Source: DASSKP01 sp035695045 (GTDB lineage Bacteria; Actinomycetota; Actinomycetes; JAFAQI01). Taken from it: 41,490 bases of DNA. Where the stretch lies: assembly GCA_035695045.1 (NCBI GenBank), contig DASSEX010000011.1, positions 1 through 41,490 of the forward strand, written 5' to 3'. Made by a program: the position numbers and the translations under genes. Below are positions 29,536 to 37,014 of the stretch, piece by piece. How positions within the stretch are numbered: position 1 is the stretch's first letter; each line of letters begins with the position of its first letter. The notes below the pieces were generated by a model. It was not told where the DNA came from. It saw only the letters and a list, made by a program, of their open reading frames with translations, and did not search any database.

Positions 29536-30594
29536 ATGACCGTCCCAGGACAGCGCAGCGGACTGGACCTCGTTCCGGTCACCGACGGCGACAGGGCGAC
29601 GAGGAAGCACTACACCTCCGACCAGGAGGTGCGCTGGTGCCCGGGTTGCGGTGACTACGCGATCCTCGCCGCGGTGCAGTCGTTCCTGCCGGACCTCGGG
29701 CTGAAGCGGGAGAACATCGTCTGCATCTCCGGCATCGGCTGCGCAGCACGGTTCCCCTACTACCTCAACACCTACGGCATGCACTCGATCCACGGCCGTG
29801 CGCCCGCGATCGCGACAGGTCTGGCCACGGCACGACCGGACCTGTCGGTGTGGGTCATCGGCGGTGACGGCGACTTCATGTCGATCGGCGGCAACCACCT
29901 GATCCATGCGTTGCGCCGCAACGTCAACATCAAGCTGCTGCTGTTCAACAACCGCATCTACGGCCTGACCAAGGGGCAGTACTCCCCGACGTCGGAGGTC
30001 GGCAAGCTCACCAAGTCGACGCCTTATGGCTCGGTGGACCACCCGTTCAACCCGGTGTCGCTCGCGCTCGGCAGCGAGTCGACGTTCGTCGCTCGCACGA
30101 TCGACTCCGACCGCAAGCATCTGACCGCGGTCCTGCGTGCGGCCGCGGAGCACCGAGGCGCTGCCTTCGTCGAGATCCTGCAGAACTGCGACATCTTCAA
30201 CGACGGGGCCTTCGACGTGCTGAAGAGCCCGGAGACGCGCGACACCGCAGTCGTCCGGCTCGAGGACGGCAAGGCGATCACGTTCGGGGCCAACGGTGAG
30301 AAGGGTGTGCGGCTGACCGGTCGAGGCGGTCTCGAGGTCGTCGACACGGCAAAGGTGCGGCCGGACACCCTGCTGGTGCACAACGTCGCGCACGACGAGC
30401 CGGCGCTCGCCTTCATGCTGTCGCGACTCGGCAACGTCGACGAAGGCGTCACGCCGATCGGCATCTTCCGCGCGGTGCAGCGAGCGACGTACGACGACCA
30501 GGTCAACGACCAGATCGACGAAGCGACGCGTTCGTCCGGCCCTGGTGACCTCGCCGCGCTGTTGGCGAGCGGTGACACCTGGCGCATCGACTGA
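29536..30594 (+). CDS. korB: 2-oxoacid:ferredoxin oxidoreductase beta subunit KorB
   Basis: 352-residue beta subunit binding thiamine diphosphate and one [4Fe-4S] cluster. The cofactor motif is GDGDFMSIGGNH (110-121) with FNNRIYGLTKGQ after it. Cluster ligands Cys35 and Cys38 (WCPGCGD), Cys69 (SGIGCAARF) and Cys218 (ILQNCDIF) are all present. ATG at 29536 has a GGGGAGG site 7 bases upstream. The 49-base gap from korA contains short GCGA-type repeats. With KorA it forms the complete two-subunit enzyme that reduces ferredoxin. Confidence 0.96.
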   Translation: MTVPGQRSGLDLVPVTDGDRATRKHYTSDQEVRWCPGCGDYAILAAVQSFLPDLGLKRENIVCISGIGCAARFPYYLNTYGMHSIHGRAPAIATGLATARPDLSVWVIGGDGDFMSIGGNHLIHALRRNVNIKLLLFNNRIYGLTKGQYSPTSEVGKLTKSTPYGSVDHPFNPVSLALGSESTFVARTIDSDRKHLTAVLRAAAEHRGAAFVEILQNCDIFNDGAFDVLKSPETRDTAVVRLEDGKAITFGANGEKGVRLTGRGGLEVVDTAKVRPDTLLVHNVAHDEPALAFMLSRLGNVDEGVTPIGIFRAVQRATYDDQVNDQIDEATRSSGPGDLAALLASGDTWRID

Positions 30595-30595
30595 C

Positions 30596-31069
30596 GTGAA
30601 GAACGGGTTCGACGTCGTCGCCCAGGAGTGGTGGTGGTTCCTCGTCGACCGCCATCTCGACCAGATGCTCACGATCGCGAGCGCGCTCGGCGACGACCGC
30701 GTCAACGCCTTGCCGACGTTGCCCGGCGCGAACTCGGCGTACCAGATCGTCTTCCACTGCTGCGGGATGCTCGAGTGGTGGACCCGCGAGGTCGTCCTCG
30801 GCATCGATGTCGGCCGCGACCGCGACAGCGAGTTCACCTCTACCGGGACGGTCCCACAGCTCACCACCCGGGTCGACGCCGTACGGCGGCAGCTGAAGGC
30901 CGACCTCGCGGACATCGACCTCGACGGAGAGCTGCGCGGCGAGCCGTCCGGCCAGTACGTCGGCACGCCGATCGGCCGTTCCCCCCGGGGAGTGCTGCTG
31001 CATGTCCTCGAGGAGCTGGCACAGCATCACGGTCACCTGGAGCTGACCCGCGACCTGCTCTCCAGCTGA
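30596..31069 (+). CDS. DinB-like / DUF664-type metal-binding protein
   Basis: 157-residue protein of the DinB/YfiT four-helix-bundle superfamily. The expected metal-binding histidines are visible: one near the N-terminus (DRHLDQML), one in QIVFHCCGMLEWW near residue 60, and one in LAQHHGHLELTRDLL at the end. Many actinobacterial members act as mycothiol- or thiol-dependent enzymes, but the substrate here is unknown. GTG at 30596 is 1 base after the korB stop, so it is probably translated with korAB. Its end is only 5 bases from the convergent methyltransferase gene. Confidence 0.85.
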   Translation: MKNGFDVVAQEWWWFLVDRHLDQMLTIASALGDDRVNALPTLPGANSAYQIVFHCCGMLEWWTREVVLGIDVGRDRDSEFTSTGTVPQLTTRVDAVRRQLKADLADIDLDGELRGEPSGQYVGTPIGRSPRGVLLHVLEELAQHHGHLELTRDLLSS

Positions 31070-31074
31070 CCGAC

Positions 31075-31869
31075 TCAGACCGCCGAGGCCGTCACGGCGT
31101 GCGCTGACATCCGCCAGGTCAGCGGGCCCGACCCGAACTCGGCTGCCAGCGCTGCCGTGAGCGCCGCCCGCACGGACGGCAGGTCGCCGCGTTGCTGGAT
31201 CGCAGCGCGCAACGGCGTGCCGAGGCAGTAGCCGGAGGCGACGTCCGCAGCCGATTCTGCCCGGCCCTCGAGGACGACGGTCGCCAGGTCGACCTCGGTG
31301 AAACCTCCCGCTCGGACGTCGGCCACGACGCGCTCGGGGTCGGCGTACCCGTGCGGCGTCGTGGCGAGAAACGTCGGCGGGTCCGCCGGGAACAGCCGGC
31401 GCAAAGCGGCCGTCACCGCGCTCTCCAGCTCGTGCTCCGCGATCGGGCCCCACGTGTTGAACAAGAAGGCGCCTCCCGGCGCCAGCACGCGCCGGGCCTC
31501 GGCGAAACCCGTCGGCTTGTCCGGAAGGAACATCACACCGAACTGGCACACCACCAGGTCGAAGAGCCCGTTCCCGAACGGGAGATGCATCGCGTCAGCG
31601 GGCAGCCACCTCGCCTGGGGCACGTTGGCGGCGCCCCGCCGGACCATCGGCGGATTGAGGTCCGTCGCCACGACCTCCGCCCCGGCGAACTTCATCAGTT
31701 CGCGGGTGAGCACGCCGGTGCCTGCTGCGAGCTCGAGAACGGACCGAGCCGACTGTCGCGACGCGCGTTCGGCCAGATCGACCGCGAACGGCCGGAAGAC
31801 CGGGCTGGCCAACCACCCGTCGTAGGCGTCGGGCATGTCGTCAGCCCAGACGCGCTCGCTCTCCTCCAT
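31075..31869 (-). CDS. Class I SAM-dependent methyltransferase
   Basis: 264-residue methyltransferase. Motif I is SVLELAAGTGVLTREL near residues 43-58, the acidic residue of motif II is in EVVATDLNPPMV, and motif IV is FDLVVCQFGVMFLP near residue 105. VLAPGGAFLFNTWG is motif V/VI. This is the UbiE/MenG-like or methyltransferase-11 fold. The substrate is unknown, and no menaquinone-specific motif is clear. The ATG at 31869 follows the nucleotidyltransferase gene after 30 bases. A TAAGGT sequence 8 bases upstream could be a -10 for a leaderless RNA or a weak ribosome site. Confidence 0.87.
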   Translation of the reverse strand: MEESERVWADDMPDAYDGWLASPVFRPFAVDLAERASRQSARSVLELAAGTGVLTRELMKFAGAEVVATDLNPPMVRRGAANVPQARWLPADAMHLPFGNGLFDLVVCQFGVMFLPDKPTGFAEARRVLAPGGAFLFNTWGPIAEHELESAVTAALRRLFPADPPTFLATTPHGYADPERVVADVRAGGFTEVDLATVVLEGRAESAADVASGYCLGTPLRAAIQQRGDLPSVRAALTAALAAEFGSGPLTWRMSAHAVTASAV

Positions 31870-31899
31870 GCCGGGCGACCTTACGCCGCGGGCTCCCTC

Positions 31900-32673
31900 T
31901 CAGGCCGCGTCCACGGTGACGTCCTCGCCGTCGAGCCCGCGGGCACGGACGCAGTCAGCGAGCGTTTCGTCGGCATGAACGGTCGCGCCCGGCCAGACAA
32001 CGCATCTCGTGACGGAGCCTTCGACCCGCGCAGTCGGGTCGACGACCGACTCACCACCGGAGGTCATCAGGTTGGCCCGCAGGTAGTCGCGCGGACTTCC
32101 GCAGTCGACGTACGGCGTCGAGGTGGGGAAGAGGTCGATGTCGGTGCGACTCCAGACCTCTTCGTAGAGGCCGCTCGGCTCCGCACGCAGCGTGGGGACG
32201 AACCGCGCGGGTAGCAGCGAGACGCCGGCGAACCGCCATCCGCCCGCGAAGTCCGCGTTGTCGGGTTCCGCGACGACGACCAGTCGAGGACGCTCACGGT
32301 CCCAGCCGTCGAGCAACGCGGCCATGTCGACGTCACCGTGGAAGAAGGCGTCGCCGTTCGCGATGAGCACGTCTCGGCCGTCCAGCCATCCGGCCACTGC
32401 GGCGACGGCTCCGGCCGTCCCCAGCGCCTGCGGCTGCTCGACCGAGACGTGCAGGCGATCACCCGCCCACTCGACGACCTGCTCGCCGAGGTGGTGCGCG
32501 TTGACCGCGACGTCCGAAGCGGTGATCGGCACGAGCGAGCCGACCCGTCGCGCAGCGAGCTCGAGCAGTGGCACGTTGCCGACAGGGCACAACGGCTTCG
32601 GTCGGATCTGGGTGAGCGGGCGCAGCCGCGTGCCCTCCCCTGCCGCGAGGAGCAGGGCAGCCAGAGAGCTCAC
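31900..32673 (-). CDS. Sugar-phosphate nucleotidyltransferase
   Basis: 257-residue NDP-sugar pyrophosphorylase-like protein. I chose GTG at 32673, which overlaps the NUDIX stop as GTGA and gives the family N-terminus LAALLLAAGEGTRLRPLTQIRPKPLCPVGNVPLLE, with the nucleotide-binding signature LAAGEGTRLRPLT and the catalytic Lys in RPKPLCP. VLIANGDAFFHGDV holds the metal-binding Asp. The end (DPTARVEGSVTRCVVWPGATVHADETLADCV) looks like a left-handed beta-helix portion. It may make a GDP- or NDP-activated sugar; the sugar is unknown. It forms a unit with the NUDIX gene and the methyltransferase. Confidence 0.87.
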   Translation of the reverse strand: MSSLAALLLAAGEGTRLRPLTQIRPKPLCPVGNVPLLELAARRVGSLVPITASDVAVNAHHLGEQVVEWAGDRLHVSVEQPQALGTAGAVAAVAGWLDGRDVLIANGDAFFHGDVDMAALLDGWDRERPRLVVVAEPDNADFAGGWRFAGVSLLPARFVPTLRAEPSGLYEEVWSRTDIDLFPTSTPYVDCGSPRDYLRANLMTSGGESVVDPTARVEGSVTRCVVWPGATVHADETLADCVRARGLDGEDVTVDAA

Positions 32674-33128
32674 AACAACCGGGTCGCGCGCAGGATCTCG
32701 CGCGTCGGGTCCGTGACCTCCGGCAGTGCGCTGAGGTCGAACCATTCGACCCCTCGAACCTCGGATGCGTCCACGGGGCGGGCCACAACACTGTCCGGTA
32801 CGTCGACGACGAACACCACGTCGACGCGTCGCACCCCCGCGCTCACCGCCGCCAGCGGCACCGGCAGCTGCGTGGTGTGCAGATCGACACCGATCTCCTC
32901 GCACACCTCGCGGACAAGGGCTTCGGCGGCCGGCTCGCCGCGCCGCAACAGGCCGCCCGGCAGCGCCCAGCCTCCGCTGTGCCGCTGGTCGACGAAGACA
33001 ACCCGACCGTCCGGGCGGCGCAGGACCGCGACCGCGCCGACGGTGTACGAAGGCGCGACCAGGTGCACGGTCGCGCGGCGCAGCGGCCCGGGCAACCGGC
33101 GAAAGGCCTCGAACGCCGCCTTCTTCAT
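32670..33128 (-). CDS. NUDIX hydrolase
   Basis: 152-residue NUDIX-fold pyrophosphohydrolase. The Nudix box is complete: G-G-L-L-R-R-G-E, then seven residues, then REVCEEIGV (near residues 58-80), giving the GX5EX7REUXEEXGU pattern. It probably hydrolyses a nucleoside diphosphate linked to another moiety; the substrate is not evident. The ATG at 33128 is preceded by a TAGGCT box 6 bases upstream and no ribosome site, suggesting a leaderless RNA. It overlaps the downstream nucleotidyltransferase start (GTGA). Confidence 0.92.
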   Translation of the reverse strand: MKKAAFEAFRRLPGPLRRATVHLVAPSYTVGAVAVLRRPDGRVVFVDQRHSGGWALPGGLLRRGEPAAEALVREVCEEIGVDLHTTQLPVPLAAVSAGVRRVDVVFVVDVPDSVVARPVDASEVRGVEWFDLSALPEVTDPTREILRATRLL

Positions 33129-33134
33129 CGGGTC

Positions 33135-33140
33135 AGCCTA
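33135..33140 (-). promoter_or_regulatory. Candidate -10 for leaderless NUDIX gene
   Basis: TAGGCT on the minus strand ends 6 bases before the ATG at 33128. It lies 14 bases from the opposite-strand TACCTT box, so the two promoters overlap. Confidence 0.45.
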
Positions 33141-33151
33141 AGTCGGGCCAC

Positions 33152-33160
33152 TGATACCTT
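33152..33160 (+). promoter_or_regulatory. Extended -10 for leaderless atuA-like gene
   Basis: TGATACCTT fits TGnTAnnnT and ends 6 bases before the GTG at 33167, so RNA should start at the start codon. No ribosome site is present in the 38-base divergent gap. Confidence 0.5.
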
Positions 33161-33166
33161 CCGTGC

Positions 33167-34945
33167 GTGGCTCGGCCCGTCCGGATCGGTAACTGCTCGG
33201 GGTTCTACGGCGACCGCTTCGCTGCGATGCGCGAGATGCTCGAAGGGGGCGAGCTCGACGTCCTCACCGGCGACTACCTCGCCGAGCTGACCATGCTGAT
33301 CCTCTTCCGGTCACAGGCGAAGGACCCGGCGCGCGGCTACGCCACGACGTTCCTGCGCCAGCTCGAGGACTGCCTCGGCCTCGCATGGGAGAAGGGCGTT
33401 CGCATCGTCGCCAACGCCGGCGGCCTCAACCCGGCCGGCTGCGCGGACGCCGTGCGCGAGCTCGCCGGGCGGCTGGGCTTGCGGGTCAACGTCGCGCACG
33501 TCGAGGGCGACGACCTCATGTCCAAGGTCGGCGAGCTCCGCGGCGCGGACGGCAGCGGCCTCGCCAACCTCGACACCGGCGCTCCGCTGTCCGGCGACCC
33601 GCTCACGGCGAACGCCTACCTCGGCGGCTGGGGCATCGCGACGGCGCTCGACGCCGGCGCGCAGGTCGTGGTCACCGGTCGCGTGACCGATGCGGCGCTG
33701 GTGATCGGCCCGGCTGCGTGGTGGCACAAGTGGGCGCGGGACGACTGGGACCAGCTGGCCGGCGCCCTCGTCACGGGACACGTCCTCGAGTGCGGCGCGC
33801 AGGCCACCGGCGGCAACTACTCGTTCTTCACCGAGATCCCCGACAACACCCATCTCGGATTCCCGCTCGCCGAGATCGCCGAGGACGGCAGCAGCGTCGT
33901 CACGAAACACCCCGGGACGGGCGGCGCCGTCACCGTCGGCACCGTCACAGCGCAGCTGCTCTACGAGATCGGCGCGCCCGCCTACCTCAACCCGGACGTC
34001 ACCGCGCGGTTCGACACCATCCGACTCGCGCAGGAGGGCGACGACCGCGTGCGGATCAGCGGCGTGCACGGGGCTCCGCCGCCGAAGACGACGAAGGTCT
34101 GCCTCAACCTGCTCGGCGGCTTTCGCAACTCGATGACGTTCCTGCTGACCGGTCTCGACATCGAGGCGAAAGCCGACCTGGTACGTCGCCAGCTGTCGCC
34201 CGCGCTCGAGGGCGTCGACTCCGTCACCTGGACCCTCGCCCGAACCGACCACGAGGACCCCGAGACCAACGAGCAGGCCGTCGCCTCGCTGCGGGTGACG
34301 GTCAAGGACCAGGACGCGAAGAAGATCGGGCGACCGTTCTCTTCTGCGGCGGTGGAGATCGCACTGGCGTCGTACCCGGGCTGCACGCTGACGTCGCCGC
34401 CCGGCGACGCGACGATGTACGGCGTCTACTGGCCAGCTCTCGTCGCGAACGATGTCGTGGAGCATGCAGTCGTGCTCGACAACGGAGACCGCGTGGCGAT
34501 CGACGCCGCCCCCACGGCAGCTCGCGGACAGTTCACGGCGTCGTCGGCATCCGGCGGCGAGGCGCCCGGTCTGCACGAGACCGGCCGACCGGCAGGTGTG
34601 ATGCGCGCGCCGCTCGGCACCGTCGCGGGCGCGCGCAGTGGCGACAAGGGCGGCAACGCCAACCTCGGCGTGTGGGTCGAGAGCGACGCCGCTTACCAGT
34701 GGCTGTCGGCCGGGCTGACGGTCGAGAAGTTCAAGGAACTGCTGCCAGAGACGAAGGAGTACGACGTCCAGCGGTTCGACCTGCCGAACATCCGCGCGCT
34801 GAACTTCGTCGTGCACGGACTGCTCGGCGAAGGCGTCGCCGCAGGGACGCGACAGGACCCTCAGGCCAAGGGTCTCGGCGAATGGTTGCGCGCCCGGCAC
34901 GTCAACATTCCGCTCGCCCTGCTCGAGGACGGGGAGGTCGAGTGA
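33167..34945 (+). CDS. AtuA/DUF1446 family protein
   Basis: 592-residue protein of the acyclic terpene utilisation AtuA-like (DUF1446) family. The N-terminal domain begins PVRIGNCSGFYGDRFAAMREML and includes LTGDYLAELTMLIL and RIVANAGGLNPAGCADAV. The C-terminal domain has the marker GARSGDKGGNANLGVW near residue 490. In Pseudomonas AtuA is encoded with the geranyl-CoA pathway; the catalytic role is not firmly established. Here it overlaps an acyl-CoA dehydrogenase gene (GTGA), consistent with acyl-CoA catabolism. No biotin carboxylase or hydratase partner is present in the window. GTG at 33167 is the likely start of a leaderless mRNA. Confidence 0.9.
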   Translation: MARPVRIGNCSGFYGDRFAAMREMLEGGELDVLTGDYLAELTMLILFRSQAKDPARGYATTFLRQLEDCLGLAWEKGVRIVANAGGLNPAGCADAVRELAGRLGLRVNVAHVEGDDLMSKVGELRGADGSGLANLDTGAPLSGDPLTANAYLGGWGIATALDAGAQVVVTGRVTDAALVIGPAAWWHKWARDDWDQLAGALVTGHVLECGAQATGGNYSFFTEIPDNTHLGFPLAEIAEDGSSVVTKHPGTGGAVTVGTVTAQLLYEIGAPAYLNPDVTARFDTIRLAQEGDDRVRISGVHGAPPPKTTKVCLNLLGGFRNSMTFLLTGLDIEAKADLVRRQLSPALEGVDSVTWTLARTDHEDPETNEQAVASLRVTVKDQDAKKIGRPFSSAAVEIALASYPGCTLTSPPGDATMYGVYWPALVANDVVEHAVVLDNGDRVAIDAAPTAARGQFTASSASGGEAPGLHETGRPAGVMRAPLGTVAGARSGDKGGNANLGVWVESDAAYQWLSAGLTVEKFKELLPETKEYDVQRFDLPNIRALNFVVHGLLGEGVAAGTRQDPQAKGLGEWLRARHVNIPLALLEDGEVE

Positions 34946-36087
34946 CGGCCGATCCGTGGAGCACTCCCGAACGGCAGGCGCTCCGCGCGGCGGTCCGGCG
35001 GTTCACCGAGACCGAGATCACGCCGCATCTGGACGAGTGGGAACGCGCAGGTGAGCTGCCGCGGGAGCTGCACGCGAAGGCGGCAGCCGCCGGTCTGCTC
35101 GGTGTCGCCTTTCCCGAGGAGGCAGGAGGACAGGGCGGCAACGCCATCGACTCGACCACGGTGTCCGAGGAGCTGCTCTACTCCGGCGCCTCGAGCGGGC
35201 TCCTCGCCTCGTTGTTCACCCACGGGATCGCACTTCCGCACCTCGTCGCGAGCGGCAATGCCGACCTCATCGACCGCTATGCGAAGCCGACACTGGCGGG
35301 CGATCTCATCGGGTCCCTGGCGGTCACCGAGCCCGACGCCGGCAGCGACGTCGCGGGGGTCCGCACGCGCGCCGTCCGTGACGGCGACCACTACGTCGTC
35401 AACGGTGCCAAGACGTTCATCACCTCGTCGACGCGAGCCGACTTCGTGACGACCGTCGTCCGCACGGGAGAAGACCCGCACCGAGGGCTGTCGCTCCTCG
35501 TCGTCGACACCGACACGCCCGGCTTCAACGTCGTGCGCCGGCTGGAGAAGATGGGCTGGCTGTGCAGCGACACCGGCGAGCTGGCGTATGTCGACGTACG
35601 AGTCCCTGCGGCGAACATGATCGGCGCCGAGGGCAGCGCGTTCATCCAGGTCGCGCAGCAGTTCGCGAGCGAGCGGATCGGCCTGTCGACCCACGCCTAC
35701 GGCATCGCGCAGCGCGCCTACGACCTGACTGTCGACTACGTCCGCAACCGCACCGCCTTCGGCAGGCCACTCATCACCAAGCAGGTCGTCCGGCACAAGC
35801 TCGTCGAGATGAAGCGGGCGGTCGAGGTGTCGCGCGTCTACTCACGTCACGTCGTGGAGCGCCACGTCGCCGGTGAGCAGGTCTTCGCAGAAGCCGCTCT
35901 CGCGAAGAACCAGTCCGTGCAGGCATGCGAGTTCGTGGTCTACGAGGCCGTGCAGCTGCACGGCGGGACGGGTTACATGCGTGACACCGAGGTCGAGCGG
36001 CACTACCGCGACGCGCGCATCCTCGCGATCGGCGGCGGAGCGACCGAGGTGATGAACGACCTGATCGCCAAGGCGCTCTACGGCTGA
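34942..36087 (+). CDS. Acyl-CoA dehydrogenase
   Basis: 381-residue FAD-dependent acyl-CoA dehydrogenase. GTG at 34942 overlaps the upstream stop as GTGA. Signature LAVTEPDAGSDVAGV (about 125-140), GAKTFITSS, RTAFGRPLITKQ and QLHGGTGYMRDTEVERHYRDAR are all present. At the usual catalytic-base position the sequence is IGGGATE rather than the IYEGT of medium-chain enzymes. A Glu in FASERIGL instead matches the catalytic base of isovaleryl-CoA and long-chain dehydrogenases. This suggests a branched or long-chain substrate. It is coupled to the AtuA-like gene. Confidence 0.94.
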   Translation: MTADPWSTPERQALRAAVRRFTETEITPHLDEWERAGELPRELHAKAAAAGLLGVAFPEEAGGQGGNAIDSTTVSEELLYSGASSGLLASLFTHGIALPHLVASGNADLIDRYAKPTLAGDLIGSLAVTEPDAGSDVAGVRTRAVRDGDHYVVNGAKTFITSSTRADFVTTVVRTGEDPHRGLSLLVVDTDTPGFNVVRRLEKMGWLCSDTGELAYVDVRVPAANMIGAEGSAFIQVAQQFASERIGLSTHAYGIAQRAYDLTVDYVRNRTAFGRPLITKQVVRHKLVEMKRAVEVSRVYSRHVVERHVAGEQVFAEAALAKNQSVQACEFVVYEAVQLHGGTGYMRDTEVERHYRDARILAIGGGATEVMNDLIAKALYG

Positions 36088-36133
36088 GCCATCGACCGAA
36101 CGGATGGCGGCTCCGGCGCGTCAGACAGATGTC

Positions 36134-36595
36134 ATGAGAACGCGCATCGTGGCCGCAAGCCTCGCAGCACTGGTGATGACGGCTGCCGCCTGCGACGGAC
36201 GTGCCGGACCCTCCGGCCCGACTCCACCCCGACCGTCGGTGTCGGTCGCCGGCCGCTCGGTGGGCTTGCCGCGCTGTGACGCACGGCCCGCGGCGCAGGT
36301 GCGCGTCGACCGACGGACGATCGACCTGCTCCTGCTGTGCCCGCTCGAGACCCGACCCGGACCCGTCGTCCGCCTCCGCAGCGACTCCGCACTGTTCGGT
36401 CCGGTCATCCTCGGTCTGGCGACGCCCGGCCGTCGCTACCCACCGGGCACTCCATGCCCCGCCTACGCCGACGTCCAGCAGACGGTGCTCGCGAGGTTCG
36501 CCCATCGGTGGCTCGTGGTCGATCTGCCGCGCGACTCGTGCGGCCACTACGACAGAGGGCTGCTCGCACTGCTGGCGAGAGCGCGCGCCGGGTGA
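36134..36595 (+). CDS. Putative lipoprotein or secreted protein
   Basis: 153-residue protein. The ATG at 36134 (rather than an upstream in-frame ATG at 36104) places a basic MRTRIV start, a hydrophobic stretch (AASLAALVMTAAAC) and a cysteine that could be lipid-modified after signal cleavage; the lipobox is loose (AAAC). The mature part has a Pro-rich linker, then four cysteines (LPRCDAR, LLLCPLE, TPCPAY, DSCGHY) that could make two disulfides. I do not recognise the family. It follows the acyl-CoA dehydrogenase after 46 bases and has no visible ribosome site. Confidence 0.65.
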   Translation: MRTRIVAASLAALVMTAAACDGRAGPSGPTPPRPSVSVAGRSVGLPRCDARPAAQVRVDRRTIDLLLLCPLETRPGPVVRLRSDSALFGPVILGLATPGRRYPPGTPCPAYADVQQTVLARFAHRWLVVDLPRDSCGHYDRGLLALLARARAG

Positions 36596-36603
36596 TTACC
36601 TCG

Positions 36604-36609
36604 TATAAC
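36604..36609 (+). promoter_or_regulatory. Candidate -10 upstream of 36628
   Basis: TATAAC matches TATAAT at five of six positions and lies 18 bases before the ATG at 36628. No -35 is apparent. Confidence 0.35.
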
Positions 36610-36627
36610 GATGGGAAGGCCGGGATC

Positions 36628-36993
36628 ATGAGTGTTACCGCCTTCCAGGACCTCCCGATGGCCGACCGCGACCGCGAGTGGGACGGCACCGCCGCCGAAC
36701 GCCGCGTCCGCGAGTGGGCCGGCGCAGAGGACGGCCCGAACGAGAAGTACCGCGACGCCCACGTCTGGTACGACAAGGACAACAAGGACAACTTCACGGC
36801 GTACAAGCTGCTCATCGCCGACGTCATCGACGGCAAGCTGTACGCCGTCCCGCGCGGCGTGATGACCGCAGGCAACGTCATGCAGGGGTCACGCGGTGGT
36901 GTCGATCTGCCGAAGGACGACATCGACCGGGTGAAGAGCCACCTGGCGAAGTACTACGGAAAGATGGACGACACCGCGCCGTGGGAGGACTAG
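36628..36993 (+). CDS. Small protein resembling a phage head-protease-associated domain
   Basis: 121-residue soluble protein. ATG at 36628, with GGGAAGG about 8 bases upstream. Key segments are REWDGTAAERRVREWAG, KYRDAHVWYDKDNKDNFTAYKLLIADVIDGKLYAVPRGVM (listed here as the landmarks AHVWYD, AYKLLIADVIDG and AVPRGVM), GGVDLPKDDIDRVKSHLAKYYGKM and PWED. The same pattern (a WDG start, an IADV-DGKL-AVPRG core, and a GGVD-P--D---VK-H---YY end) is found next to or within phage prohead/capsid maturation proteases. Here it is alone, without protease or capsid genes. Its function is unknown; a host-domesticated phage domain is one possibility. Confidence 0.7.
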   Translation: MSVTAFQDLPMADRDREWDGTAAERRVREWAGAEDGPNEKYRDAHVWYDKDNKDNFTAYKLLIADVIDGKLYAVPRGVMTAGNVMQGSRGGVDLPKDDIDRVKSHLAKYYGKMDDTAPWED

Positions 36994-37014
36994 CCGCCTG
37001 AGCCCCTCAGACGG
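36994..37014. terminator. Bidirectional terminator candidate
   Basis: CCG-C-CTGAG and CTCAG-A-CGG form an 8-pair stem with one mismatch and a CCC loop. It sits between convergent stops at 36993 and 37007. No T-run is present, so strength is uncertain. Confidence 0.4.

Noticed and set aside
31870..31899. Third leaderless promoter before the methyltransferase
   Set aside because: TAAGGT lies 8 bases before the ATG, but the AAGG within it could equally be a ribosome site, so it was not counted as a leaderless case.
33385..34941. Plus-strand frame upstream of and continuous with the acyl-CoA dehydrogenase (apparent 900-residue protein)
   Set aside because: The first 519 codons are Arg-rich and shadow the AtuA-like gene in another frame. 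The dehydrogenase starts at GTG 34942.
36601..37014. Prophage remnant
   Set aside because: Only one small protein resembles a phage domain. No integrase, capsid, terminase, att repeats or composition change was seen around it.
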